Counted from the stretch's first letter, positions 35,279 through 44,586 are shown. The stretch is 64,000 nucleotides of DNA from an uncultured Clostridia bacterium (GCA_904420095.1 CAJFUB010000043.1:1-64000), one strand, 5' to 3'. The notes: generated by a model from the sequence alone, not told the origin. Program-made: numbers and translations.

Positions 35279-35307
35279 ATTATAACATGCTTCCCCGCGA
35301 AATACAA
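35279..35307 (-). promoter_or_regulatory. Promoter of the isomerase-metG-NlpC operon
   Basis: On the minus strand: -35 TTGTAT, 17-nt spacer, extended -10 TGTTATAAT. It is one of the best promoter matches of the window. Confidence 0.75.
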
Positions 35308-35333
35308 AACGTTTCCTTCCGTAAAATTCCGCA

Positions 35334-35361
35334 TGAAAATTTTCTGAATCCATGATACAAT
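35334..35361 (+). promoter_or_regulatory. Weak candidate promoter of trmB
   Basis: TGAAAA, 16-nt spacer, TACAAT, 37 nt before trmB. The -35 match is poor. Confidence 0.35.
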
Positions 35362-35397
35362 ACAGTCTGTTTATTTTATAAATGAAGGAGCAACGCC

Positions 35398-36072
35398 ATG
35401 CGTCCCAGAAATAAAAAACACCTGGAAGAGCGTTTTGAAAAATGCAGTTATCTCACGGAGCCTGATCCCGCCGCCAGAAAAGGGAGCTGGCGCTTTGCAT
35501 TCGAGCGGCCGGACGCGCCGCTCCATCTGGAAATCGGATGCGGGAAGGGCGCGTTTATAACCGGAATGGCCGCCGTCTGCCCCGAAATCAATTTTATCGC
35601 CCTGGAATGCGTGAAAAACGTCATTGTCACCGCACTTGAAAAAACGGAATGCGCCGGTCTGAAAAACATTCGTTTCATCAATGCAAATGCAAGTCAGCTG
35701 GCCGACTTTTTTTCGCCCGGCGAGATCGACCGCATCTACCTCAACTTCAGCGATCCCTGGCCGAGAAACAAGCAGGCGAAGCATCGTCTGACGCATCCCG
35801 CTTATTTAAAGGCATACGCAATGCTTCTCTCCCCGGGCGGCCGCATTATTCAGAAGACGGACAACAGGCCGCTTTTCGATTACTCCATCCAAAGCTTTAC
35901 GGAAAACGGCTGGACATTGTCCCATATAACTTACAATCTGCACGCTCCGGAAACGCCGTATGAAATTCTGCGGCAGAATATCGTCACCGAATACGAAAGC
36001 CGTTTTTTAAAGGAGGGCCTGCCCATCCACAGGCTGGAGGCCTGCCGGCCGGAAGGGCCAAGCTCCTCTTAA
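35398..36072 (+). CDS. trmB: tRNA (guanine-N7-)-methyltransferase TrmB
   Basis: A 224-residue SAM-dependent methyltransferase that makes m7G46 in t[15 protein letters not shown] at the start, the SAM site [31 protein letters not shown] and [11 protein letters not shown] are all TrmB signatures; the Asp of FSDPWP is catalytic in the family. AAGGAG precedes ATG 35398 by 8 nt. It is transcribed away from the metG operon, and the Nudix gene follows after 107 nt. Confidence 0.95.
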   Translation: MRPRNKKHLEERFEKCSYLTEPDPAARKGSWRFAFERPDAPLHLEIGCGKGAFITGMAAVCPEINFIALECVKNVIVTALEKTECAGLKNIRFINANASQLADFFSPGEIDRIYLNFSDPWPRNKQAKHRLTHPAYLKAYAMLLSPGGRIIQKTDNRPLFDYSIQSFTENGWTLSHITYNLHAPETPYEILRQNIVTEYESRFLKEGLPIHRLEACRPEGPSSS

Positions 36073-36179
36073 TCCTTGTTTGCATCGGATTTGCGTCCGC
36101 TGCAGATCATTTTCACTTTATCTTCCGCAAAAAAAATGATATGATTATACAGCATGACTTTTCTCGGGAGGCTTCGGAC

Positions 36180-37130
36180 ATGGCAGCGGACGGCAGAAAC
36201 ACAATTTGTACCATCTTTAAAGATCTTGCGCTCCCTCATAAAACAAAATACGTTACGGCAGCCGTCAGATTTCAGGGGCAATGGGTATTCATAAGAAGCC
36301 GGGGCGCCGTATCTTACGAAATGATCGGAGGGGCCGTTCGAAACAACGAGCCTCCCGAGACCGCGCTCCGGCGTCAGCTCTATGATAAGGCGGGGATCGT
36401 CGCCGGAAAAATTTATGAAATCGCGTCGTATTCCCTCTCCTCCGGCAGCGGAAAAGTAGGAACTGCAGGCCGTACGACTACATACGCCAAGCTTTACTAT
36501 ACGGAGTGCTCCTGTATGGGAACGCTTCCGAACAATAAAACGGAAGAGGTGCTCTGCAGTGCCTCCGAGCTTTCCGCGCAGCAGTATCTGCATCCGGAGA
36601 CAAGTCAGCCGCTGATGCGGAAGGCCATCTGCTGGCTGGCAGGCGGCGGCGCGGAACGGCAAGCTCCGTTCGCCTTTGAAAAGCTGTGCGGCGCCGTGAC
36701 CTACTGCCGGGAAAACGGGATCATAAAATACATTCTGATTAAAAACCTGTCCGGTCATATCGGCTTCCCGAAAGGTCACTCTGAAAACGGAGAATCGGAG
36801 CAGGAAACGGCGCAGCGCGAGGTTTACGAGGAAACGGGACTGAAGCCTGTGCTCCTAACAGATTTCCGACACACGTTTCAGTATGTGGCACCAAGTGAAG
36901 CAAACGGATCGCTGCCGGGAGCCGACATGCATAAGCTCGCCGTTTATTTTGCCGCGCGCTTCACGCCCGAGGAAATCCCTCAGATTACCATTCAGGAGGA
37001 GGAGGTCCTCAAATGGTGGTTCGTTCCGTACGCAGAGGCAATGAAGCTGCTCAATAAAAACGCGGATAAACGGATGCTCGAGCTGGCAAACCGCTGGATC
37101 GAACAGAATCGCAGGGAAACGGAGGCGTAA
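36180..37130 (+). CDS. Tandem Nudix protein (degenerate N-terminal, intact C-terminal domain)
   Basis: A 316-residue protein with two Nudix domains. The C-terminal box GHSENGESEQETAQREVYEE (199-218, followed by TGL) matches the consensus GX5EX7REUXEEXGU fully. The N-terminal box (from GAVRNNEPPE, ending DKAGI, about 51-73) keeps the glycine and first glutamate but reads RQLYDK where catalytic REUXEE is expected, so it should be inactive. Nudix enzymes hydrolyse nucleoside diphosphate derivatives; the substrate is not evident. ATG 36180 is preceded by GGGAGG at 8 nt. The next gene starts 4 nt after its stop. Confidence 0.75.
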   Translation: MAADGRNTICTIFKDLALPHKTKYVTAAVRFQGQWVFIRSRGAVSYEMIGGAVRNNEPPETALRRQLYDKAGIVAGKIYEIASYSLSSGSGKVGTAGRTTTYAKLYYTECSCMGTLPNNKTEEVLCSASELSAQQYLHPETSQPLMRKAICWLAGGGAERQAPFAFEKLCGAVTYCRENGIIKYILIKNLSGHIGFPKGHSENGESEQETAQREVYEETGLKPVLLTDFRHTFQYVAPSEANGSLPGADMHKLAVYFAARFTPEEIPQITIQEEEVLKWWFVPYAEAMKLLNKNADKRMLELANRWIEQNRRETEA

Positions 37131-37134
37131 GCAG

Positions 37135-37968
37135 GTGAGCTGGATCGAAGCGAGAGAATTTGCGTGGATTTTTCTGATATACGGCTTCCTCGGATGGTGT
37201 ACGGAAGTCATTTTTGCCGGTGTAAACAGCGGAAAATTCGTGAACCGCGGTTTCCTGAACGGTCCAATCTGTCCGATCTACGGATTCGGCGTGTTGACCG
37301 CGGCAAAGCTTTTGCAGCCGTTTGACGAAAATCTCCTGCTGCTGTTTATCGGCTCCGTTCTGATCACGACGCTGCTTGAATATCTCACCGGGTTTCTGCT
37401 GGAAAAGCTGTTTCACCAGAAATGGTGGGATTATTCCGCGCTTCCGTTCAATATCAAGGGATATGTCTGTCTGAAATTTTCGCTGCTCTGGGGGCTGGCC
37501 TGTCTGTTTATCCTGAAAATCATTCATCCGGCCGTTCTGAAATTTATTGAAAGCCTGCCAGGCACGCTCAGCACGGTATTGTGCATCATATTTCTGGCTG
37601 CCGTCGCCGCCGACTTTACAGTAACGCTGGTCAACGTCCTGAAGCTTCCCAAAAAGCTGCGCACGATTGTCGAGCTCGAAAAGGCGCTGACCTCCGTATC
37701 GGAGAATCTCGGCGAACGTCTTTCCGCACGCGCGATTTCACTCAATTCCCGCGCAGAGGAATTGAAAACAAAGCATGAAGCCGAACGGGAAGCGCTTCGG
37801 GAAAAATACAACCGTTTGACAGCAAAGCCCAATTTCGTTCAAAGGCGCATTATTAAAGCCTTTCCGAATATAAAAAAGGGCCACTATCAGGAAGCGCTGG
37901 AAAAACTTTTCAAAAAGCCGTCAAAAAGAAAAGAGCAAAAGGGAGCCGCGGAGAATCCCGAGCAATAA
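37135..37968 (+). CDS. PF06541-type membrane protein (putative ABC permease family)
   Basis: A 277-residue protein: five or six membrane helices in the first 170 residues, beginning with the family pattern FLIYGFLGWCTEVIFAG, NRGFLNGPICPIYGFG and a WWDYS block. A long cytoplasmic helical tail follows (about 185-277), rich in Lys and Glu and probably a coiled coil. The family is often labelled putative ABC transporter permease (CmpB), but no transport role is established. GTG 37135 has GGAGG 9 nt upstream. The gene ends 2 nt before the convergent PBP2 gene. Confidence 0.75.
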   Translation: MSWIEAREFAWIFLIYGFLGWCTEVIFAGVNSGKFVNRGFLNGPICPIYGFGVLTAAKLLQPFDENLLLLFIGSVLITTLLEYLTGFLLEKLFHQKWWDYSALPFNIKGYVCLKFSLLWGLACLFILKIIHPAVLKFIESLPGTLSTVLCIIFLAAVAADFTVTLVNVLKLPKKLRTIVELEKALTSVSENLGERLSARAISLNSRAEELKTKHEAEREALREKYNRLTAKPNFVQRRIIKAFPNIKKGHYQEALEKLFKKPSKRKEQKGAAENPEQ

Positions 37969-37970
37969 GT

Positions 37971-40166
37971 TCATTCGGCCGGCTCCGTCTGCGGGATGCT
38001 GGCCGCGACGAGATTCTGCCAGTCAAACCCCTTGTTTCTCGGAAGGCTATCTTCACTCAGCGTCTGTCCATAAAAATATTCTTCAAATATTCTTCCGGCA
38101 ATAGGAAGCGCGTTCGCGCCGCGCGCGCCATGCTCGATTACGATAGAAACGGCGATTTCCGGATCGTCAGCCGGCGCATAGCAGATCAGTACGGAATGCG
38201 AGCTCTGTCCAAATGCCTCCATGCCGGTTTCCGGAGTACCGGTTTTCGCTGCCACAAAGCCCTCCGGGAACGCGGCAAAGGCTTCTCTGGCCGCATCGCT
38301 TTCCAGAACCATCTGGACCATGCCGGACTTTACGGACGCCAGCGCGGACGCCGCCACGTCGATTTTTTCCGCATCTGCATTTTTCCCTGCATTATCCAGC
38401 ACGGACGTGCCGTCCGCCGTCTGCACGCTGCCAATCAGATAAGGCACGTTGAGAACGCCGCCGTTTCCGAGCGCCGCGGCGTAGCGCGCAAGCTGAATTG
38501 GCGTAAACAGCGTATACAGCTGTCCGATCGCCGTCTGTGCCGTGTCGGAATCGGTCCATTGATGGTAAATGTCCGTTTCTTTAATTTTCATCGTGTCCGG
38601 GTTGCTCCGGTATCCTGCGTATTCATTGATTTCGATCCCGGTCTTTTCTCCCAGGCCGAATTTTTTCGCCCATGCGTCGATGTCCTCGATTCCTGTTTCG
38701 ACGGCGATCTGCTGGAAATACACGTTGCAGGATTTCGCGATGGCCGACTGCAGGGAGATATTGCCATGATATCCCATGCAGGAATGCGTATGATTATTGA
38801 TCACAAGAAACCCGTTGCACCTGATTTCCCGGGAATCATCCGTCACATGCTCGGAAAGCGCCGCAAGCGCCGTAATCGGCTTAAAGGTAGAGCCCACGGG
38901 ATACAGCCCCTGCGTTGCGCGATTCAGGCTCGGCGAAGTTGCGTCATTGAAAAGATCCACGATCGCCTGCTGCGCTTCCTGATTGGAGGAGGGCTCCAGG
39001 AAAATACTGTTGTCATAATTGGGATAATTCGCCATTGCAAGCGTTTCTCCGGTTTTTGCATTGAGCACGACGATCGATCCTGCTTCTGCGTCGCCGAAAT
39101 TCTTAATATCATCCTTTGCTGCCTTGATATTTTCAATCTCCTCTTTTAGGATCTCGACGCATTTTTGCTGAAACGAATAATCGATCGTAAGATATACGTC
39201 GTTTCCCGGGATCGGCTCCGTATACGAATATTCCCGTACCACGCCGTCTGCGTCGATATAAACCTCGCGGATGCCGTCCACACCGCGCAGATATCCTTCC
39301 GCCACCTGTTCAATCCCGATTTTGCCGATAATATCGTCATTGGAATATCCCTGATCCTTCATTGCCGCATACTCTTCCTCGCTGATGGCTCTGACATAGC
39401 CAAGGATATGGCTCGCTTCTTCGGCATTGACATACTCTCTGAAATACGTTTCCTCCGTTGTCACACCGGGGAAATCGAGATAACGTGCCTCGATCACCTC
39501 CACCGTCTCTTCGCAGCAGTCCTCTGCAATAACGGAAGGCGTGATATAGCTCAGGCCGAAGGAAAACGTCTCATAGCGGATAATCATAATTTTATACGCT
39601 TCCTCATCCGTATAGCTTTCATCGATTTCAAAGCGTTCGTTCCGCAGATAATCAAAAACCTCCTGCGGTGTGTTCAAGCGGTCGCGATCCGATTTTCTGA
39701 TAGCAATGGTATTGATCCAGCTTTTTCGGTCCGCGCCTGCGTCCTCTCCGCTCAGAGCCGGTCCCCAGTCGATCGGGTAGGAAAGATACCGGCCAAACGT
39801 ATTCGTATACGTGTCGCCGTTTTCCATAAACAGATTGACCAGCTCCAGATACATCGCGTTTCGTTCCTCCTGGGGATTATCAATATTTACCATCTGCACC
39901 TTATAAGATTTTCTTGTGGTTGCAAGCAGGATGCCGTTTCGATCGTAAATATTGCCCCGCGGCGCGTCGACGGAGAGCTTTGTCGTACTGTCGATCGTAT
40001 TCATCGCTTTATTCCGATAGTCGCTGCCGTCTATGATCTGCAGCTTGTACAGCCTTCCGACCATGACCGTCATGACTATGAAAAGAAGCACGCCGACGTA
40101 AAAGCACCGGTTCTTCAGCAGGCGTTTTACTTTATCAGATATGTTTTCCCAATTCGGCTTGTTTAT
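37971..40166 (-). CDS. mrdA: Penicillin-binding protein 2 (elongasome transpeptidase), ATA start
   Basis: A 731-residue class B PBP that cross-links peptidoglycan during rod elongation. It has one membrane helix (about 22-38), the dimerisation domain (VDAPRGNIYDRNG), and transpeptidase motifs SxxK at Ser426 (PVGSTFKPITA), SCN (479-481) and KTG (641-643, in FVAAKTGTPETG). No ATG, GTG or TTG gives a full N-terminus with a ribosome site. ATA 40166 does: GGGTGG lies 6-7 nt upstream and it overlaps the mreD stop as ATAA. The first usual start codon, a GTG at codon 26, would remove part of the membrane helix. Last gene of the mre operon. Confidence 0.85.
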   Translation of the reverse strand: MNKPNWENISDKVKRLLKNRCFYVGVLLFIVMTVMVGRLYKLQIIDGSDYRNKAMNTIDSTTKLSVDAPRGNIYDRNGILLATTRKSYKVQMVNIDNPQEERNAMYLELVNLFMENGDTYTNTFGRYLSYPIDWGPALSGEDAGADRKSWINTIAIRKSDRDRLNTPQEVFDYLRNERFEIDESYTDEEAYKIMIIRYETFSFGLSYITPSVIAEDCCEETVEVIEARYLDFPGVTTEETYFREYVNAEEASHILGYVRAISEEEYAAMKDQGYSNDDIIGKIGIEQVAEGYLRGVDGIREVYIDADGVVREYSYTEPIPGNDVYLTIDYSFQQKCVEILKEEIENIKAAKDDIKNFGDAEAGSIVVLNAKTGETLAMANYPNYDNSIFLEPSSNQEAQQAIVDLFNDATSPSLNRATQGLYPVGSTFKPITALAALSEHVTDDSREIRCNGFLVINNHTHSCMGYHGNISLQSAIAKSCNVYFQQIAVETGIEDIDAWAKKFGLGEKTGIEINEYAGYRSNPDTMKIKETDIYHQWTDSDTAQTAIGQLYTLFTPIQLARYAAALGNGGVLNVPYLIGSVQTADGTSVLDNAGKNADAEKIDVAASALASVKSGMVQMVLESDAAREAFAAFPEGFVAAKTGTPETGMEAFGQSSHSVLICYAPADDPEIAVSIVIEHGARGANALPIAGRIFEEYFYGQTLSEDSLPRNKGFDWQNLVAASIPQTEPAE

Positions 40167-40699
40167 TTGAACCCACCCGGCTTTCTGTCTAAAAATTTTA
40201 AAACGGGTATCATAAATACCACGATGCAAATACAGTTGTAAAACGTTACGGGAAGGATCCTCGCCGCAACGTGCGTCCAGAATCCTCCCGCATACAGATC
40301 CTGTGCTTCTCCCGCATATACGGCAAGCAGCCGCACGAGAAAGCTTTCCACAAACGCATAAAGCAGGAGCGGAAGCGGAGCCGCCGCTGCCGGCCACCAC
40401 AGTTTCTCAGCATAATTGAACCTGGACGTAATCAGAACGATTCCCAGCGCAAGATATAGATACAGGAGCCCGTAGAGCCCGATATATCTTCCGTACACAA
40501 TATCTACAAACAGCCCTGTGGACAGGCCGTATACCATCGCCTCGGCATAGTCCATGCGGACTGCCGTAACGCAAAGCAGAGCCAGCGTCAGGTTCGGCTT
40601 GGCTCCGAAAATCCGCAGGTCGTTAAAGAACGCCTCTTGCACCAGAGCAAGGAACACAGCCGATAATATGTAGAATATTATATGCTTTCTGTCTCTCAT
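40163..40699 (-). CDS. mreD: Rod shape-determining protein MreD
   Basis: A 178-residue membrane protein with five to six hydrophobic segments, starting RKHIIFYILSAVFLALVQ and containing GAKPNLTLALLCVTAVRMD and GLSTGLFVDIVYGRYIGLYG, the typical MreD pattern. It belongs to the elongasome with MreB, MreC, RodA and PBP2. It lies 25 nt after mreC, and its stop codon shares bases with the ATA start proposed for PBP2. Confidence 0.9.
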   Translation of the reverse strand: MRDRKHIIFYILSAVFLALVQEAFFNDLRIFGAKPNLTLALLCVTAVRMDYAEAMVYGLSTGLFVDIVYGRYIGLYGLLYLYLALGIVLITSRFNYAEKLWWPAAAAPLPLLLYAFVESFLVRLLAVYAGEAQDLYAGGFWTHVAARILPVTFYNCICIVVFMIPVLKFLDRKPGGFK

Positions 40700-40724
40700 T
40701 CCGTTCTCCCTGCCCTGCGGCGCC

Positions 40725-41564
40725 TTAACCGGCCTGCTCCTGAGACGGCATCAGCACATAAACGTGGCTGACCGCAGTAAAATCCACCGCCGGTTCGATA
40801 TATGCCGTTCTCGTCCCCGATTCGGCATTTTCTTCGATCTGCACAACCGTTCCGATCACCAGGCCCTTCGGATATACGCCGCCGCTTTCCGCCGTAATGA
40901 TCGTATCCCCTACATACAGCGTCGTCTCGTCCGCGATCCTGTCCAGCTCGAGCATATGCTCGTAATTTTCATTGGACATGCCGCGGACGCGCACCAGCGC
41001 GTTGTTTCTTGAAATACGCGCCATAATGACATTCTGTTCATCCACGATGCAGCGAACCTTAGAGGAAGCCGGGCCAGCGTTATAAACGATGCCCACCAGC
41101 CCCTTCGAGGTTATTACGACGCAGCCGTTTTCCAGTCCGTCGGAGGTTCCCCGGTCTATGGTGAACTCATTGAACCAATCCGTAACGTCCTCGGAAATAA
41201 TATTGGCGGCAACCATGTTATAATCTTCAAAGTACCCCTTCAGCTCCAGCAGATCGCGAAGCTCTGCATTTTCTTCTTTCAGCTTTTCGTTTTCATTCTC
41301 CAGATTTTTAAGAGAATCGTTTTCCTCCTGAAGCTCGCTGATCCTGTCTTTGATCTCGCTGTAATCTCCTATTACAGAAAAGGCGTTTTTAATACTCCTC
41401 CCAAAAGAGGAAAACCCCCGCTGAATATATTGGAACGGCGTTCCGATTACTTTATAAACGGAATGCAGGCTGCTTCCCGGCCTGCTTGAAACCGCTATAA
41501 ATACCACAAGCAGCACCGTAATCCCCGCCAATATAAAAATAAGCCGTTTTGTTTTCTTGCTCAC
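40725..41564 (-). CDS. mreC: Rod shape-determining protein MreC
   Basis: A 279-residue MreC: short cytoplasmic N-terminus, one membrane helix (LIFILAGITVLLVVFIAVSS), an amphipathic coiled coil (about 68-108, IKDRISELQEENDSLKNLEN) and the extracytoplasmic double beta-barrel (VAANIISEDVTDWFNEFTID, GLVGIVYNAG). It scaffolds the elongasome outside the membrane and binds PBP2. It sits between mreB (15 nt) and mreD (25 nt). Confidence 0.94.
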   Translation of the reverse strand: MSKKTKRLIFILAGITVLLVVFIAVSSRPGSSLHSVYKVIGTPFQYIQRGFSSFGRSIKNAFSVIGDYSEIKDRISELQEENDSLKNLENENEKLKEENAELRDLLELKGYFEDYNMVAANIISEDVTDWFNEFTIDRGTSDGLENGCVVITSKGLVGIVYNAGPASSKVRCIVDEQNVIMARISRNNALVRVRGMSNENYEHMLELDRIADETTLYVGDTIITAESGGVYPKGLVIGTVVQIEENAESGTRTAYIEPAVDFTAVSHVYVLMPSQEQAG

Positions 41565-41579
41565 TGCGAATCAGACACC

Positions 41580-42599
41580 TCAGAACATTCCCGACGTACG
41601 GTTCTGATACAAAATTTTTCTTAGGTTCCCCTCTTCCAGGCATTTCCCCGTGCCAAGCGCAACGCAGTCCAGAGGATATTCCGCCACGCATACCGGCATA
41701 CCCGTTTCGATTTTTATGATTTTATCAAGCCCACTGAGCAGCGCCCCGCCGCCGGTCAGCATGATTCCCTTTTCCATGATGTCCGCCGCAAGCTCCGGAG
41801 GCGTTTCCTCCAGCGCTTCCTTAATGGCGTCCACGATTGAAGTGACCGGTTCGCGGATTGCTTCCACAACCTCGGAGGAAGAAATTTTGACGTTTTTAGG
41901 AAGTCCGGTCAGCAGATCCCTGCCTTTGATTTCCATGTACTCCTCCTGCGGCTTGGGATGCGCCGCGCCGATTGTCAGCTTAATATCCTCCGCCGTCCGT
42001 TCGCCGATCACCAGGTTATGCTCGCGCTTGGTATACATGGAAATGTATTCGTCAAGCTTGTCTCCCGCTACCCGCAGCGATTTGGAATTTACGATGCCGC
42101 CCATAGAAATAACGGCGACCTCGCTCGTGCCTCCGCCGATATCCACGACCATGCATCCTGTAGCCTCCTCGATCGGCAGCCCCGCCCCGATCGCGGCAAG
42201 CAGAGGTTCTTCAAACAGAAGCGGCTTCTTTCTGGCGCCGGCGCGCTCTGCAGCCTCCTCGACCGCCATATATTCCACCTCCGTCACTCCGGACGGGACG
42301 CATATAATCAGGTTCGGTTTTCCAATGCCGGCAACGGATGCCGCTTTTCTGATAAAATACCGCAGCATTTGTTCCGTCATATCGAAGTCTGCGATTACGC
42401 CGTCGCGCAGAGGACGGATGGCAACGACGCTTCCCGGCGTTCTGCCGATCATCCGTTTTGCGGCGTCTCCCACCGCAAGAACCTCATTTGTGTTCTTATT
42501 GATCGCCACGACGGACGGTTCCCGGATGATAATCCCCTTCCCGGACATATGAACCAGCGTATTCGCCGTCCCCAAATCGATTCCTATATCACGTGCCAT
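41580..42599 (-). CDS. mreB: Rod shape-determining protein MreB
   Basis: A 339-residue actin-like ATPase that polymerises under the membrane and directs wall synthesis. The nucleotide-site motifs are plain: MARDIGIDLGTANTLVHMSG (phosphate 1), GCMVVDIGGGTSEVAVIS (phosphate 2) and GIMLTGGGALLSGLD (adenosine). Start ATG 42599 lies inside the end of radC (11-nt overlap), with a GAGGG site about 11 nt upstream; the in-frame TTG at 42608 is too close to that site. Confidence 0.96.
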   Translation of the reverse strand: MARDIGIDLGTANTLVHMSGKGIIIREPSVVAINKNTNEVLAVGDAAKRMIGRTPGSVVAIRPLRDGVIADFDMTEQMLRYFIRKAASVAGIGKPNLIICVPSGVTEVEYMAVEEAAERAGARKKPLLFEEPLLAAIGAGLPIEEATGCMVVDIGGGTSEVAVISMGGIVNSKSLRVAGDKLDEYISMYTKREHNLVIGERTAEDIKLTIGAAHPKPQEEYMEIKGRDLLTGLPKNVKISSSEVVEAIREPVTSIVDAIKEALEETPPELAADIMEKGIMLTGGGALLSGLDKIIKIETGMPVCVAEYPLDCVALGTGKCLEEGNLRKILYQNRTSGMF

Positions 42600-43314
42600 A
42601 ATCTTCAAATCCCTCGTTTAACGTTTTTTCTTTAATTTTAATAAGATCGCCCTCGCGGTACATACTGTAATATTTCCCATTTCCGACAATCATATGATCC
42701 GCGACGTCGATCCCGACAAGCCGTCCCGCTTTTACCAGGCGTTCCGTCGTATCGTAGTCGGCCCGGCTCGGCCTGCAGTCTCCCGAAGGATGATTATGCG
42801 CCAGTACCACCGCGGACGCCAAATTTTTGATCGCGTTGTAAAATACTTCCCTCGGATGAACGAGCGTCCGGTCAACCGTGCCCGCCGAAATCCGGCAGGC
42901 GGAAATATAATTCCATTTCTTATCAAAAAAAAGTGCCTGAAAAACCTCCTGCCGCAGCCGGCCGATTTCCGATATCAGCATGTCGCCCAGATATTCATAA
43001 TCCGTAATTTTAATTTTATTCCTGCAGCGTCCGAATGCGATCCGCCTTCCCAGCTCCGCCGCAGCATGAAGACGGATAGACTTGACGCGTCCGATGCCCG
43101 CGCAGCTCTTCAGCTCGGAAAGCTCTGCGGTTCCAACATCGGCAAGGCTTCCGTGCTTTAAAAGAAGCTCTTCCGCTATAGCAAGCGCAGACCGTTCCCG
43201 CGTGCCGGATTTGATCAGGATCGCAAGCAGCTCCGCATCGCTGAGCGCCTCTGCGCCGCAGCGCTCCAGCCTTTCATAAGGCCGCATTCCTTCCGGAATT
43301 GTTCTCATAGTCAT
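42589..43314 (-). CDS. radC: RadC-family JAB-domain protein
   Basis: A 241-residue RadC protein with N-terminal helix-hairpin-helix (AELSELKSCAGIGRVKSIRL) and a C-terminal JAB/MPN domain with the metal motif LAHNHPSGDCRPSRAD. RadC function is unsettled; the former DNA-repair label is not well supported. It is the usual first gene before mreB in Firmicutes. AAGGAGGT precedes ATG 43314 by 7 nt, and a promoter lies at 43365-43393. Confidence 0.92.
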   Translation of the reverse strand: MTMRTIPEGMRPYERLERCGAEALSDAELLAILIKSGTRERSALAIAEELLLKHGSLADVGTAELSELKSCAGIGRVKSIRLHAAAELGRRIAFGRCRNKIKITDYEYLGDMLISEIGRLRQEVFQALFFDKKWNYISACRISAGTVDRTLVHPREVFYNAIKNLASAVVLAHNHPSGDCRPSRADYDTTERLVKAGRLVGIDVADHMIVGNGKYYSMYREGDLIKIKEKTLNEGFEDYGT

Positions 43315-43364
43315 GATTCGTACCTCCTTGAGGTCTGCTTCAGGCTATGAATACCGCATTTGTT

Positions 43365-43393
43365 AGTATACCTGTATTTGGCGTAAAATACAA
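43365..43393 (-). promoter_or_regulatory. Promoter of radC-mreBCD-PBP2
   Basis: On the minus strand: -35 TTGTAT, 17-nt spacer, -10 TATACT, 50 nt before radC. Confidence 0.7.
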
Positions 43394-43468
43394 GTTTTTT
43401 TGCGTTCGGCACACGGTTCTCTTTACGGTTCCATCGGACGCAAATCAGGAAATCCTCTCCTCAATACC

Positions 43469-43497
43469 TTGACAGGCGATGTATGTAATGTTATAAA
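43469..43497 (+). promoter_or_regulatory. Promoter of the first padR operon
   Basis: -35 TTGACA, 17-nt spacer, -10 TATAAA. The -10 region carries AT-rich dyads (ATGTAT, TATAAAGTATA) of the kind PadR regulators bind, so autoregulation is likely but not shown. Confidence 0.7.
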
Positions 43498-43546
43498 GTA
43501 TATTGTCTGCCAAATATACCGGCAGCTTTTGAGAGGAGGTCATCTC

Positions 43547-43891
43547 ATGCCGATATCCGCGGATCTGATCCGGGGCCATACCGACGCCATCCTGTTAGCG
43601 CATTTGATCCACAAAGACAGCTACGGATACGAAATCAATAAAGCGATCCAGCAAACCTCCGGCGGACTTTACGAGCTGAAGGAGGCCACCCTTTATACGG
43701 CGTTCAAAAGACTGGAAGACGCAGGATGCATCGCCTCATACTGGGGAGAAGAGGCGACAAACGCAAGGCGGAAATACTATAGAATTACGCCGCTTGGCCG
43801 GGAGCTGTTCGGCCGTCTGCTGGAAGAGTGGCATATCACACGCGATATCATCGATAAATTATTGAATACGGAGGCGGAAAATCATGCATGA
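43547..43891 (+). CDS. PadR-family transcriptional regulator (first)
   Basis: A 114-residue winged-helix regulator: LIRGHTDAILLAHLIHKDSY opens the PadR fold, then LKEATLYTAFKRLEDAGCI (recognition helix with the usual LYxxxxRLE) and ARRKYYRITPLGRE (wing). It probably represses its own operon. ATG 43547 has GAGGAGGT at 6 nt. The next gene overlaps its end by 8 nt. PadR genes followed by HAAS- and DUF4097-type proteins are a common Firmicutes arrangement responding to envelope conditions. Confidence 0.9.
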   Translation: MPISADLIRGHTDAILLAHLIHKDSYGYEINKAIQQTSGGLYELKEATLYTAFKRLEDAGCIASYWGEEATNARRKYYRITPLGRELFGRLLEEWHITRDIIDKLLNTEAENHA

Positions 43892-44573
43892 CAAATTAAG
43901 GGAGTATGTCGAAATGCTGTTTAAGGGAGCGCCGGCGGCAAAGCAGATCACGGAAATCAAAGAAGAAATCATCCAAAACACGATAGATCGCTATGACGAC
44001 CTGGTCCGCGCAGGAAAAACACCGGAAAGCGCTTTCCATATCGCCGTTTCCGGAATCGGAGACGTTTCCGAGCTCATCGGCAGCGTCTGCGGCGGCACCA
44101 CCGGCCGGGAGGAATTCCAGCGTCCGCCCGCATCCGCGGAACAAGAGATCGAGAAAAGCAGCAGAAAAAGCGGAATTTTACTGGCGATTAGCGTAATGCT
44201 ATATATTTTAAGCATAATTCCTGTAATACTCCTCAGCGGCACCCGATACGAAGACACGCTGGGTGTGTGTATGATGTTTCTCATGATTGCCGCCGCAACC
44301 GGGATCCTCATCGTGCGCGGAAAAACAAATCCGCAGGCGGAACGCGCGCAGCCAGACAGAGCCGCAGAAGAAGCATCCCGCATGCAGTCGCCGGAAATGC
44401 AGCGGCGAAAAAAGCTTCGAAAAAGAATCGAGGCGGCGCTGTGGTGCGTCACGATCGTACTGTATTTACTTTTGAGCTTTTACTCCGGGAAATGGTATAT
44501 TACCTGGGTTATTTTCCTCGTGGCAGCCGCAGTGGAAAATATCGTGCGGGCCTGCTTTGATTTAAAACGATAA
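43884..44573 (+). CDS. HAAS-type membrane protein (DUF1700-like)
   Basis: A 229-residue protein. The N-terminal 65 residues (MHDKLREYVEMLFKGAPAAK and the IKEEIIQNTIDRYDDLVRAG helices) form the alpha-helical HAAS/permease-prefix type domain often coupled to PadR regulators. Four hydrophobic helices follow (about 93-113, 125-145, 187-203, 207-226). The charged stretch 147-180 lies between them. It probably senses or relays envelope state to the PadR protein, an inference from gene order. The start overlaps padR by 8 nt, implying coupled translation. Confidence 0.7.
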   Translation: MHDKLREYVEMLFKGAPAAKQITEIKEEIIQNTIDRYDDLVRAGKTPESAFHIAVSGIGDVSELIGSVCGGTTGREEFQRPPASAEQEIEKSSRKSGILLAISVMLYILSIIPVILLSGTRYEDTLGVCMMFLMIAAATGILIVRGKTNPQAERAQPDRAAEEASRMQSPEMQRRKKLRKRIEAALWCVTIVLYLLLSFYSGKWYITWVIFLVAAAVENIVRACFDLKR

Positions 44574-44586
44574 GGAGAAGACGTTC

